A program made the position numbers and the translations under genes. A stretch of 64,000 nucleotides of DNA from Rhizobacter sp. (GTDB lineage Bacteria > Pseudomonadota > Gammaproteobacteria > Burkholderiales > Burkholderiaceae_C): positions 1,860,001 to 1,924,000 of the forward strand of contig JAHBZQ010000001.1 in assembly GCA_019635355.1 (NCBI GenBank), given 5' to 3'. Below the pieces are notes generated by a model, which worked only from the letters and a program-made list of their open reading frames with translations, was not told the origin of the DNA and ran no database searches. Positions 45,622 to 54,169 of this stretch are shown piece after piece (position 1 is the first letter of the stretch; each line of letters begins with the position of its first letter).

Positions 45622-47365
45622 GGAGTGGAAGCAGCGCCGCCGCGATGCGCTCAATAAACTTAAAGAGCGGGGCATCCGGCCGAGCAAGAAGGGGCTCATA
45701 GCAACGATAAAGGGCCAGGAGCAGGTGATCGTGGCGCCGTTTGACGTAGACGGGGCTGTAGTCAACGAAGATGGAAACGCCGATGGCGCGGCCATCTCTG
45801 CAATGGGCCCTGACGGCAAGCGACGCATCCGCCACGTTCCGCTCGAATCGCTCCAAGAGCCTAAGCGCCTAGCCTCACATTTGGCAGCGATCGGTATTGA
45901 TCCTCCAATCGAGGCGGCCCATCTTCAGGCCATCAGAACCTACATCCACACGCTGAGTCGTTTGAAGCGGTTGCGCCTGTTCCATCGCGAGGGCATTCAC
46001 CGTGTTGAGCACGACGGACGCACTCTCTCTATTGCTGCCATCGGTGGTGCAGTGATGGCCCCCAAACGAGTGCCGATAGAAGGGCTTGCTCCATCGCAAA
46101 CAATCTACAAGGTCGGGGGCACGTTTGAAGAATGGAAAGAAGGAATCAAACCGATTCTGGCTGGGAACCCTCTCGTCATCTTCGGAGCCGCTATTTCCTT
46201 CGTCTCCGCCTGCTCCGCAGTGCTCGATCTACCAAGTTTGTCGATCTTGTTTGTTGGGCGTTCTAGCCTTGGAAAGACATCTGCCGGCAGGCTCATCCAG
46301 TCGACGTACAAGTCACCCGAGGAGCTGCGTCGTTGGGCAGGTACCGGGAACGGTATCGAAGGGCTCGCAGCTCAGCACTGCGACACCATGCTCGTGCTCG
46401 ACGAACTAGGCACGGCCGAGCAAGGACACTTGGGGGCCACCATCTATCGCTTGAGTGGCGGAGAAGGGAAAGCGCGCGCTGATAGCAACGGGAACGTTCG
46501 CGCATCGGCGACTATTCGCTGCGGGATATTTGCGACAGGGGAGATAACCAAAGCCGAGCGCGGTCGTTCAACTGGGGAGTCAATGCGCGACGGGCTAGAA
46601 GCTCGGTTGGTCACGATCCCCGTCAAAGAGCAGCACGGCATATTTTCGATCCTGCCTCCTGGCTTTGAAGACGGTGGCGACCTGTCGAATCACCTGCGCG
46701 CGGTTCTTCGGGCCAACTACGGGCATGCCGGCCCTGCGTTTGTACGAGCACTGATTGAAGAACAGGAACTCATTGTTCAGCGCGCACCGGCCAAGGCACA
46801 GCGCTATCAGGCGCAAATCATCCAGCGGACGAACTGCAAACCCCTGTCGCCTCTTGAGGGGCGAGTTCTAGAGGGATTCGTGACCGCGGCATTGGCAGGG
46901 AAGCTGGCTGTTCGCTTCGGCATCCTGCCGGTTTCAGGATCGGACGTGATGCAGGCAATCAGCCACGTTTTCGGGCTATGGCTGATGTATTGGAGAGAAG
47001 GTGCTGACAGCCAGAAGAGCAAGGCACTGCTCAAGGTCCGGGGATGGTTCCAACAACATGCCGTCTCCGACTTCGTACCTCTAGCCGAGTGGGATACCTC
47101 GACCCGCAAGGGACGGCCTGGCTATGTCCTTGTCCACCGCAAGGAAGGGCCGTTGTACCTCGTGCATTTGGATGTACTGCGAGATGAGATTTGCGACGGA
47201 CTCGATCTTGAGGAAGTGCTCTCCACGTTGCAGGCAACTGGGCTGCTTGCAACGCACGGCAAAGGGCGCCAGTGGCTGCAGCGCATGCCGGGGCAGCCAA
47301 AGGAGGTCAAAGGGTCGCGGATGAAGTTCTACGCAATCCGGCGTGACATCTTGTTCGACGAGTAG
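45614..47365 (+). CDS. DUF927-type ATPase (superfamily III helicase-like)
   Basis: ATG 45614 follows AAGGAGG at six bases; 583 residues. Residues ~205-225 carry a Walker A-like FVGRSSLGKTSAGRL, followed by MLVLDELGTAEQGHLGATIY (Walker B) and RASATIRCGIFATGEI. These match the DUF927 helicase core found in phage satellites and integrative elements, usually in replication modules. The C-terminal half has wHTH-like helices. The partner initiator is encoded 170 bp downstream. Confidence 0.82.
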   Translation: MSKEWKQRRRDALNKLKERGIRPSKKGLIATIKGQEQVIVAPFDVDGAVVNEDGNADGAAISAMGPDGKRRIRHVPLESLQEPKRLASHLAAIGIDPPIEAAHLQAIRTYIHTLSRLKRLRLFHREGIHRVEHDGRTLSIAAIGGAVMAPKRVPIEGLAPSQTIYKVGGTFEEWKEGIKPILAGNPLVIFGAAISFVSACSAVLDLPSLSILFVGRSSLGKTSAGRLIQSTYKSPEELRRWAGTGNGIEGLAAQHCDTMLVLDELGTAEQGHLGATIYRLSGGEGKARADSNGNVRASATIRCGIFATGEITKAERGRSTGESMRDGLEARLVTIPVKEQHGIFSILPPGFEDGGDLSNHLRAVLRANYGHAGPAFVRALIEEQELIVQRAPAKAQRYQAQIIQRTNCKPLSPLEGRVLEGFVTAALAGKLAVRFGILPVSGSDVMQAISHVFGLWLMYWREGADSQKSKALLKVRGWFQQHAVSDFVPLAEWDTSTRKGRPGYVLVHRKEGPLYLVHLDVLRDEICDGLDLEEVLSTLQATGLLATHGKGRQWLQRMPGQPKEVKGSRMKFYAIRRDILFDE

Positions 47366-47380
47366 GGCATGAATCCCACA

Positions 47381-47418
47381 CCGATGTCGGAATGTCCGAA
47401 CTGACATTCCGACATCGG
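47381..47418. repeat. Perfect 16-bp inverted repeat upstream of the Rep-like gene
   Basis: Bases 47381-47396 (CCGATGTCGGAATGTC) and 47403-47418 are perfect complements with a six-base loop. The hairpin lies 15 bp after the DUF927 gene and 117 bp before the initiator gene. It may be a terminator (no T-run) or an origin of replication recognised by the initiator. Confidence 0.9.
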
Positions 47419-47534
47419 CCACAAGCGCACTCCGTGGCGCAAGCTGCTCCGCGAGTGCTGTAACACGCGATCCACCGACATCTTTTTGACCGCCTTCAGG
47501 GGCTGGTTGAGGGGTCTCTTTTTCACTAATTTAT

Positions 47535-48539
47535 ATGTACGACGACATTCGCATTCGCTTAGATATTCCCCATGAACCATTTGACAAAGTAGAGCTACGG
47601 CCCGATGGCACAAGAGTTCGACCCAAACGCATCAAGCCCTGGGGCCCTACTGATCCGAGCATTCGCGTCAGGTCAGTGAAGAAGGAGCAGCAACTCGTCA
47701 TTGAGGGGTCCTTTAACACCAAGATCAACGGTCACTCGGTGGTCGGCTCGATGAACCTGAGGCAGCTCGTGAAGCGCGTGGTGGATCAGGTGCTGAAACA
47801 GCTCGGCATCGTTCCCACTCCCGAGCAGCAACAAGCCATTGACGAGGGCCGCGTCACGCTAGAACGTCTCGATGTGGTCGGGTTCCTGCGCGTCAACCAC
47901 CTGGGGGGTGTTCCGATCGTGTTGCAGGCGCTGGACGTGGGGCTCGCTGGGTCAAAGCGCAACCGCATGGTCTTCCCAAAGGAGACCGTGGTCTATCACT
48001 CCCACTCATCGAACTGGTCCTTGATGTTCTACGACAAGGCCCAGCACCTCCGCACCAAGTACGCGGACACATGGAAGAAGGTAGACCCGCGCATCAAGGA
48101 CATCGCTCGTAAGTACGTTCGCATTGAACTGCGTCAGTTCGGCAAGGAGCTGAAGCGCCTGGGCTGGAATGAGGTGCGGGACGTTGACGAGAAGAAGGTG
48201 AAGGAGCTGTTCGAGAAGCACTTGCGCGGCCTGCTGGATGACATTCGGAAGCCCTACCCTCACCTCGCCGCAAAGGGCGCTCAAAAGCTCACCAAAGACC
48301 TTCTGAGAGGGCTTCTCGCCACGGCGGGGGTGGACGTGATCTCTGGGTTAGGCGAGCGCGCACAACGTCGTGTGAGGAAGGCGCTGAAGGACAAGTTCGG
48401 CGTTGATCTACGCGCCGACAGTACCCTGCCCCGCAAGTACCGCCGCACCCTTGATGCGCTGCAGGACGAACCAGCCTTTCCCATTCGGCACGGGGCACCG
48501 CGGAAGGTACGAAAAGCTGGTCTTCTCAACCTGACATGA
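47535..48539 (+). CDS. Candidate rolling-circle replication initiator (gene II/X-like)
   Basis: The 334-residue protein has the layout of phage/plasmid gene II-type initiators: a long beta-rich N-terminal domain with VTLERLDVVGFLRVNH, then NWSLMFYDKAQHLRTK resembling the conserved K-x-Y-D-K segment, and VRIELRQFGKELKRLGW. The catalytic tyrosine is probably one of those in the YDK region, but I cannot fix it. AT-rich DNA precedes the ATG. Confidence 0.5.
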   Translation: MYDDIRIRLDIPHEPFDKVELRPDGTRVRPKRIKPWGPTDPSIRVRSVKKEQQLVIEGSFNTKINGHSVVGSMNLRQLVKRVVDQVLKQLGIVPTPEQQQAIDEGRVTLERLDVVGFLRVNHLGGVPIVLQALDVGLAGSKRNRMVFPKETVVYHSHSSNWSLMFYDKAQHLRTKYADTWKKVDPRIKDIARKYVRIELRQFGKELKRLGWNEVRDVDEKKVKELFEKHLRGLLDDIRKPYPHLAAKGAQKLTKDLLRGLLATAGVDVISGLGERAQRRVRKALKDKFGVDLRADSTLPRKYRRTLDALQDEPAFPIRHGAPRKVRKAGLLNLT

Positions 48540-48620
48540 CGCGACGGCAAGTGGGGCCAAGGTTACTCCGTCACCCCACTTGCCGTGGGTCAGCGCATCG
48601 GAATTCCGCAACCGGACAGC

Positions 48621-49976
48621 CTATCGCTTAACAGCGGACTCTGACTTCTTGGTCCACAACGCCCAAACGTCAACTCTTCTATCTTGCGGGTACCCAGTAC
48701 GCATATCGGCAAGGTCAGCAACGTCTGGCGTCTGTACGGGCCCAGAGACCAACACAATCACCTGCTCATCCTTCAGGTCGCAGGTCGGCTCCAGCTTCTT
48801 GCAGGCTTCAACCACGGCGTTCTTCACAGCCTCGCCGCGGGCGCGTGCCAGACCAACATTTGCGTCATATTGTTGGCTTATGGAACCTCTTAACGGCAAC
48901 CGGTCCGTTGACCCGACAACTAGAAGCACACCATCCTTGCCTGCCCGCCTCATGGTGAGCCAGCGCGTTGCAGCGAGTTGCGCCTGCTGTAGCCCTTGCA
49001 CTTGAGCAAGTCCGTTAGGTGTTTCGACAATGTTGGCGGCACCGAGTTTGAATCCCGCTATAGATGCAATTCTTTCTGGCCCTGAAGCGCCAAGACTTGT
49101 AACTTGCTGCTGGATGACATCTATTAGGTGATCCGACTTGAAGGAGACAACGCTATCGAAGCGGACGTCCTTGAACAACGTGAGTCCGCCACCCGAAATG
49201 CTGATCGCGCCGACGGTCGCTAACACGGCTGCAACGGCTTGAGCTTGCACCGATTTCAATCGCCACAGAGCGATCCCTCCATACACTAGCAGCACTAGGC
49301 CAACGCCTATCAATAGGCGGCTCGGCACCCTCACATCCGTAACTCCTTGGATGGTCGGAGGGAAACTATCCGCTGCAACCGGTGACCGGCTTCTTTCTCG
49401 CGAGAGCAGTTGATCGACTGATTGTCGAATGCTCTTCACATCGTCCTCAACCTGCCCGCAGCATGAACGGGCATCTAAAACACCGGCGGATGGGTTTTGC
49501 TTGCGCGTCTCAGTGGGAAGTGTGCTGAAGAGCAATAGGAGACCAGCCAGCAATGGAAGCGCGAGGTTGAGGAAGCGCTGAATGCGCCCTGATCGTTCAA
49601 GTCCTTTGGTGTAAGGCCAAGAGTCACCCGATCCAGCTCGCTCTTCAAATTCCTTCAGCCAGTCAGACCTATTCTTGGCCGCGTACCTGTGACGCGAATC
49701 CAGCACATATACATTGAATCCCATCAGCACTAACTGCGCAGAAAGATAGACGATGCACAACGCCATTGACGTTGTCGCCCGTTCGCTCCTGAGGATTCCT
49801 GTGCCGTGGAGCGCCCAGTTTGCTGCCATCACAGCAAACACCATTTGCCCCGCATGCTTGGAGAAGCCTGCGGTCCAACTATTGACGGCCTCGGTCAACT
49901 CTTTGGTCGCGTCGCCCGCAGTTGCGAACCGACGCGCCTCCTTAGGCACCGGCCGAGGCTTGTAGACCTTTCCCAC
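48621..49976 (-). CDS. Membrane protein with an OmpA-like C-terminal domain
   Basis: The 451-residue protein has hydrophobic segments around residues 45-85, 135-155, 220-245 and 245-265. The C-terminal ~130 residues resemble an OmpA/MotB peptidoglycan-binding fold (VVGSTDRLPL, NVGLARARGEAVKNAVVEA, GYPQDRRVDVWALW). No signal peptide. Such multi-helix plus OmpA-like proteins can be envelope-anchored parts of membrane systems such as ZorB-like stators, but no Zorya partner is encoded here. Confidence 0.65.
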   Translation of the reverse strand: MGKVYKPRPVPKEARRFATAGDATKELTEAVNSWTAGFSKHAGQMVFAVMAANWALHGTGILRSERATTSMALCIVYLSAQLVLMGFNVYVLDSRHRYAAKNRSDWLKEFEERAGSGDSWPYTKGLERSGRIQRFLNLALPLLAGLLLLFSTLPTETRKQNPSAGVLDARSCCGQVEDDVKSIRQSVDQLLSRERSRSPVAADSFPPTIQGVTDVRVPSRLLIGVGLVLLVYGGIALWRLKSVQAQAVAAVLATVGAISISGGGLTLFKDVRFDSVVSFKSDHLIDVIQQQVTSLGASGPERIASIAGFKLGAANIVETPNGLAQVQGLQQAQLAATRWLTMRRAGKDGVLLVVGSTDRLPLRGSISQQYDANVGLARARGEAVKNAVVEACKKLEPTCDLKDEQVIVLVSGPVQTPDVADLADMRTGYPQDRRVDVWALWTKKSESAVKR

Positions 49977-49979
49977 TGG

Positions 49980-50162
49980 CTACTTCTTAGGCTTCGGAGG
50001 ACGCCCAGCTCCATACCCATCAAGCGTCGGCTTGGCAGGAGTCTTCTTCGCCGCAGCTTTCTTTGCTGCTGGCTTCCGAACCACCTTCTTGGCGACTACC
50101 TTTTTCGCAACCACCTTCTTCGCAACCGCTTTCTTTGCAGCGACCTTCTTTGCTGTTGCCAT
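49980..50162 (-). CDS. Histone H1-like lysine/alanine-rich protein
   Basis: ATG 50162 has GGAGGG at good spacing; 60 residues, about a third lysine, in AKK/AKKVV repeats ending RPPKPKK. Such AlaLys-rich proteins bind DNA without sequence preference (AlgP/H1-like). It is encoded four bases from the OmpA-like membrane gene on the same strand. Confidence 0.75.
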   Translation of the reverse strand: MATAKKVAAKKAVAKKVVAKKVVAKKVVRKPAAKKAAAKKTPAKPTLDGYGAGRPPKPKK

Positions 50163-50233
50163 TCGGCCCTCCATCCAAAGTCTTTAATTCATTCGCGCGC
50201 CAAGGGCGGCGCCCAATGCATTTAGTACCGCCC

Positions 50234-51067
50234 CTATGTGAAGCTAGTAGCCCGCTTCCCGCCACCCCAACTCAGCGAATCCGCACGACGCTCGTCTCTT
50301 GCGATTGCTACGAGGTGAACCTCAAACGCCTCTCTCTCGGCGCCGAAATGTGCTTCCCGATGATGATTCGCGCAAAGCGCAACGACATTGCTCACCTTGT
50401 CTGCCCCATCTGATGCGAGGGCAATGATGTGATGTGTTTCCACATAGCGCGTGCCATCGGCCTTCAGGAATCCCGGCTTCCGGCAATACTCGCAGCACCC
50501 CTGGGCGATTTCGAGAACACGCCTGCGGACAGCCTCATCCCGTTGAAACGTACTCGTTGTTGTTGTCCTTCGCTCCGGAGTGTCAGAGCCCAGATCATCT
50601 ATCGCGCTGCGGTGATTTGAGGCGAGCCTCGCTTGCGCGATACGCCGATACAGCTCATCGCTACCGAGAGATTTGGTGACATGCTTCCAAGCTGCCCGAT
50701 TGCCCAAACCACGCAACGACTCTAGACCTCTCGCTATGGCGGCAATATCACTGGCCGAGAACTCATGCGATTCCGAACGGCGGATGACTGCAGGGCGAAC
50801 CCAATTGGGGACATTCTTACGCCACGCCATTGCGTTGATGTTTCCTTTGGCATTGCGAACCCGCAAGAGGGCATAAAGCGGTACATCCGCTATAGCAGCA
50901 GCAGCGTCCAGAAGATCGCAGACCTGCGCCATAGCCCGACTGTCGTTCTCCGCCGCCCTTCCCAACTCCTCTGAAAGCGACCGATAGGTGAACTGTCGCC
51001 GCTCGCCTGGTACTGCTCCAATGAGAGAAAGAACCTCGTGTGCGAGCGAATGTTGGACTTTGCTCAC
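50234..51067 (-). CDS. HNH endonuclease
   Basis: GTG 51067 is preceded by GAGGGG; a TTG extends the frame to 51097. The 277-residue protein has a C-terminal HNH: CCEYCRKPG, YVETHHIIAL and VVALCANHHREAHFG, with the zinc cysteines present. The N-terminal half is helical (EVLSLIGAVPGERRQF, SDELYRRIAQARLA). It is divergent from the NERD gene. The role may be defence or homing. Confidence 0.8.
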   Translation of the reverse strand: MSKVQHSLAHEVLSLIGAVPGERRQFTYRSLSEELGRAAENDSRAMAQVCDLLDAAAAIADVPLYALLRVRNAKGNINAMAWRKNVPNWVRPAVIRRSESHEFSASDIAAIARGLESLRGLGNRAAWKHVTKSLGSDELYRRIAQARLASNHRSAIDDLGSDTPERRTTTTSTFQRDEAVRRRVLEIAQGCCEYCRKPGFLKADGTRYVETHHIIALASDGADKVSNVVALCANHHREAHFGAEREAFEVHLVAIARDERRADSLSWGGGKRATSFT

Positions 51068-51175
51068 CGCGTGCCACCCCTCTTTTATTGCCCGCAAGTT
51101 TCCAGATAGGACGACAGTCGTCTACCCACCAAACCAGGGGTTAGACTCGCCCTCCATGTCGAGCCGTCGAGGTGA

Positions 51176-52045
51176 ATGCTGATGCGCCACGTTGCCCTGT
51201 CGAATCACACCCGCGAGCAAGCCGATGCAGCGGCCGATAAACGACAGGAGCGATACGAGGCTGCGCTGGACGTCTACAGAACGAAGCTCAAAGAGCGTAA
51301 GGATCGAGCGCTAGAGCTGGCAACGATCTCCTCAGATGCCTGGACGGCAAAGCGCTACCTCGCCTGGTTTGGCAGTCTTCTCCCTCGCCTGAACCACGTA
51401 CTGTCGGCTTCGCCAAGCTCCCCCATCAAGGAACAAGCTTCGAGAGAAGAATTGCTTTGGGAGATTGGCGGTGAAGGCGAGCAACGCGTCCTCCGGTTTC
51501 TTGCCAGCCGACTGCCTGATGAATGGGTGGCACTTTCCGGGTACTGGAACCCGGGCGGAGAAGTTGACCTTCTCCTTGTCGGCCCACCAGGGGTGATGGC
51601 CATCGAAATCAAATACATCAATGGCAAGGTCTACTGTGACCGTGACCATTGGCGCAAAGACAAATACGACAAGTACGGCAACTTGGTGGAGACCGCCATC
51701 TCGCTGGCTGACCGCCGCGGGCGCAGCCCCAGCGCACAGCTGAACGCGCCAGCAGATCGCCTGCAACGCTATCTGGCAGAGCGCACGCCGGTCAAACGGG
51801 TGCTTCGCTGTGTCGTGCTGTCTCACGAAGCATCGAGGATTGGCGGCGTCACCGCGCCAACTGTTGATGAAGTGGTCCTGCTGACCGACTTCTACCCAGA
51901 GGCTGTGTTCGATCGTGTCTTGACCGGCAAGGAGCACTATCTGGTTGATGATCTCGTTCGGCTGATCGAGCGCGATCACGCCTATCACCTGTCCAAGAAG
52001 CGAACTCCCAAGGTGAGCTCAGCCGGTGTTGAACGAGTTTCGTAG
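51176..52045 (+). CDS. NERD-domain nuclease-related protein
   Basis: The 289-residue product starts MLMRHVAL (ATG 51176, alternative 51182). A coiled-coil-like N-terminus is followed by a NERD domain: GGEGEQRVLRFLASRLPDEW, then GEVDLLLVGPPGVMAIEIKY with the D and E-x-K of the PD-(D/E)xK-related fold, then CDRDHWRKDKY. NERD proteins are often in defence islands. Gap to the next gene is nine bases, so the two may form a pair. Confidence 0.8.
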   Translation: MLMRHVALSNHTREQADAAADKRQERYEAALDVYRTKLKERKDRALELATISSDAWTAKRYLAWFGSLLPRLNHVLSASPSSPIKEQASREELLWEIGGEGEQRVLRFLASRLPDEWVALSGYWNPGGEVDLLLVGPPGVMAIEIKYINGKVYCDRDHWRKDKYDKYGNLVETAISLADRRGRSPSAQLNAPADRLQRYLAERTPVKRVLRCVVLSHEASRIGGVTAPTVDEVVLLTDFYPEAVFDRVLTGKEHYLVDDLVRLIERDHAYHLSKKRTPKVSSAGVERVS

Positions 52046-52054
52046 CTCCACACT

Positions 52055-53368
52055 GTGCCCAAGACGCTAACCCCTTTCAAATGGCTGCTTGAAGCAGGCA
52101 GTCAGGTGATTCGATGCCCGCGGATGTTTCTTGACGGTTGGTATGAACATCAGCCACCAATCTTTGAGGGATCGGGGCGATTTATCGTTGAAACGTCAGG
52201 GAGCATTTCCTTTGAGCTTGATGCTGTCCCGCGAAAGGCGGGGGACGCGCTCGAAGCCATTCGTCGTGTCGCTGAGCAACCATTCGCTCGCGAATCCGCA
52301 ATGCGACTGCGCGGAATTGACTACGCAGGAACGGAATGGAATGCCGGCTGGGTGTTGCCCCAGCATGGAGAGATTCAGGGATCTCACTGGCAGCTCTTTG
52401 GCGAAGCGGGGAGCCTCAACACAGATGTCCAGCAACTCTCTCCTTCCGATGGAGTTGAACTCGCCTACGCGCCCCCTCCCAATGTGCCGTTCACGGAGGT
52501 TATGAGGACAACGGCCCATCTCGGAGAAGCTGAAATCGGTTCGCGCACGCAGGGCGGTCGGCATCAGATGGAAATTCTGGGAAGCCACATCGAAGTGATG
52601 TCACAGCCCTGGACGCAGGAGCTGTGGATTCGCGCCACGACCAGCGACGAGCTTACGCATCCGTACCTGGAAAATTGGCTTTCTGAACCACTTCGGGCTC
52701 TACGGGGACGACTGATCTTCCCGAGATTAGTGGCGCGCAATTGCCGCGATGGCAAAGCATTCGTATCACTACGGACAACCCCAGCACTGGGAAAGACGCT
52801 GGGCGGCTGCGCCATCCAACTGAAAAATCAGTCACCTGCCGAGTTCTGGTCGTTCTACGAGCACTACCTCACTTACGTCGCCCGTCACCGCAACAAGCGG
52901 GGGAGCCCGGAGTTCGAGGCCAACAGCCTGACACGATTGCATGATGAGGTCATTCAGGCCCGCACGGCTGGATCACATTGGGTGATCGCACTCTGCGTTG
53001 CAAGCGCTATTGAGGGGGTTATCAAGCTCGACCCAGGCTTCAAAGATACCCCGGCAGAATTTGCCGCTGGCGAGCTGGAATCTACTCGGAAGCTGATCGC
53101 CGAGCTGTCACCTCCTGCGGTGCGTAGCCGATTAAATGGGGCTGTGGCTGGGATGGCGCAGGCCTCTCCCGCCAGATACCTAGCCGACCGATCCGCTCGG
53201 GGCTTGATCTCCCAGGATCAGATTGCGGCCTGGAAGAACGTGAGAAATCGAGTGGCTCACGGAAATCTTTTCGAGCCCTGGGGCACAGAACAAGAGCACA
53301 CCGAACTTGTGCAGTTGATCGAACTGTTCTATCGCCTTACTAGCCTCCGTATCGGATATCTAGCGTAG
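52055..53368 (+). CDS. Large hypothetical protein with a HEPN-like C-terminus
   Basis: GTG 52055 opens a 437-residue frame. The N-terminal ~250 residues are beta-rich and resemble the N-terminal domain of ApeA-type proteins (FLDGWYEHQPPIFEGSGRF). The C-terminal helical part ends KNVRNRVAHGNLFEPWG; RNRVAH near residue 398 matches the R-x4-H signature of HEPN RNases. Encoded nine bases after the NERD gene. Assignment is tentative. Confidence 0.55.
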   Translation: MPKTLTPFKWLLEAGSQVIRCPRMFLDGWYEHQPPIFEGSGRFIVETSGSISFELDAVPRKAGDALEAIRRVAEQPFARESAMRLRGIDYAGTEWNAGWVLPQHGEIQGSHWQLFGEAGSLNTDVQQLSPSDGVELAYAPPPNVPFTEVMRTTAHLGEAEIGSRTQGGRHQMEILGSHIEVMSQPWTQELWIRATTSDELTHPYLENWLSEPLRALRGRLIFPRLVARNCRDGKAFVSLRTTPALGKTLGGCAIQLKNQSPAEFWSFYEHYLTYVARHRNKRGSPEFEANSLTRLHDEVIQARTAGSHWVIALCVASAIEGVIKLDPGFKDTPAEFAAGELESTRKLIAELSPPAVRSRLNGAVAGMAQASPARYLADRSARGLISQDQIAAWKNVRNRVAHGNLFEPWGTEQEHTELVQLIELFYRLTSLRIGYLA

Positions 53369-53448
53369 CGTCAGCACCGCCTCTCGATGCACCAAATTCC
53401 AAGAACGCGCATCCTCCCCGCGAAAGCCTCGCCCGCGTCTGCCTCTTG

Positions 53449-54072
53449 CTAAGCCATCAGTTTTCGAGACATGCGCTGGTCGGGCAAAGAGTACGAGACC
53501 TTGTTTCCGCTGACAGTGATGAGTCCTTGCTTCTGAAGAGCCTGAAGCAACTCTGCAATCTCTGCTTCTGTGAGCTTCTTTTGGAACAGAGACGCTACCG
53601 TGCTCGTCAGCGTCTTTAGTCCACGAGGTTTGGAAGCGCCGCGTTGCCTGAGATTCGCAACTACTACCTCGACCTTCTCTGTTGTAGAACTCGCGTTCGT
53701 CGCCTTCAACAAAGGAATGTCTTCCAAACCTTTCGACTTGAGTGCACTGATCCTCCGGGTCTTTAGGTGCTGAATGAGTGGATCAAAGCCGGTGTCCCGA
53801 GAAATGATGTGGAAATAGGCCGCTGGCTCTTTAGTCGCAAGCTCACCTATGTAGAACGCGATGTGCAGATCGAGTGCATCCTTCGCGCTGCTTGAAATCT
53901 TGATGTACTCAGCCCGCTCCCCAAGCCGCTGCATCGCCGTGGCCAGCTCAAACGGAATCTTCGATTGGTTTGGGCCAACAAAGAGCAGAACTTTGAAGTG
54001 CTCTGCGTCAAGACCAGCCAAGGTCTCCGGCTGCACGTTCTCGTAGTCAATCAGAACGTAGTTTGTTCTCAC
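53449..54072 (-). CDS. NYN (PIN-like) domain RNase, LabA/DUF88 type
   Basis: GTG 54072 gives 207 residues. The NYN motifs are VLIDYENVQP (first Asp), DALDLHIAFYIGEL and ISRDTGFDPLIQHL, so the three-acid active site is complete. A C-terminal winged-helix-like part follows (LTEAEIAELLQALQKQGLI). This family cuts RNA. It is convergent with the HEPN-like gene and divergent from the protease gene. Confidence 0.82.
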   Translation of the reverse strand: MRTNYVLIDYENVQPETLAGLDAEHFKVLLFVGPNQSKIPFELATAMQRLGERAEYIKISSSAKDALDLHIAFYIGELATKEPAAYFHIISRDTGFDPLIQHLKTRRISALKSKGLEDIPLLKATNASSTTEKVEVVVANLRQRGASKPRGLKTLTSTVASLFQKKLTEAEIAELLQALQKQGLITVSGNKVSYSLPDQRMSRKLMA

Positions 54073-54169
54073 AAGTTACCCACTCCCGGCCTGATCCCTA
54101 ATTTGAATGACGCAAGGAGCCTTCCTAAGAAATAAAGTGTGCTGGTCCGTTCCTGGGAGGGCATGGGTG

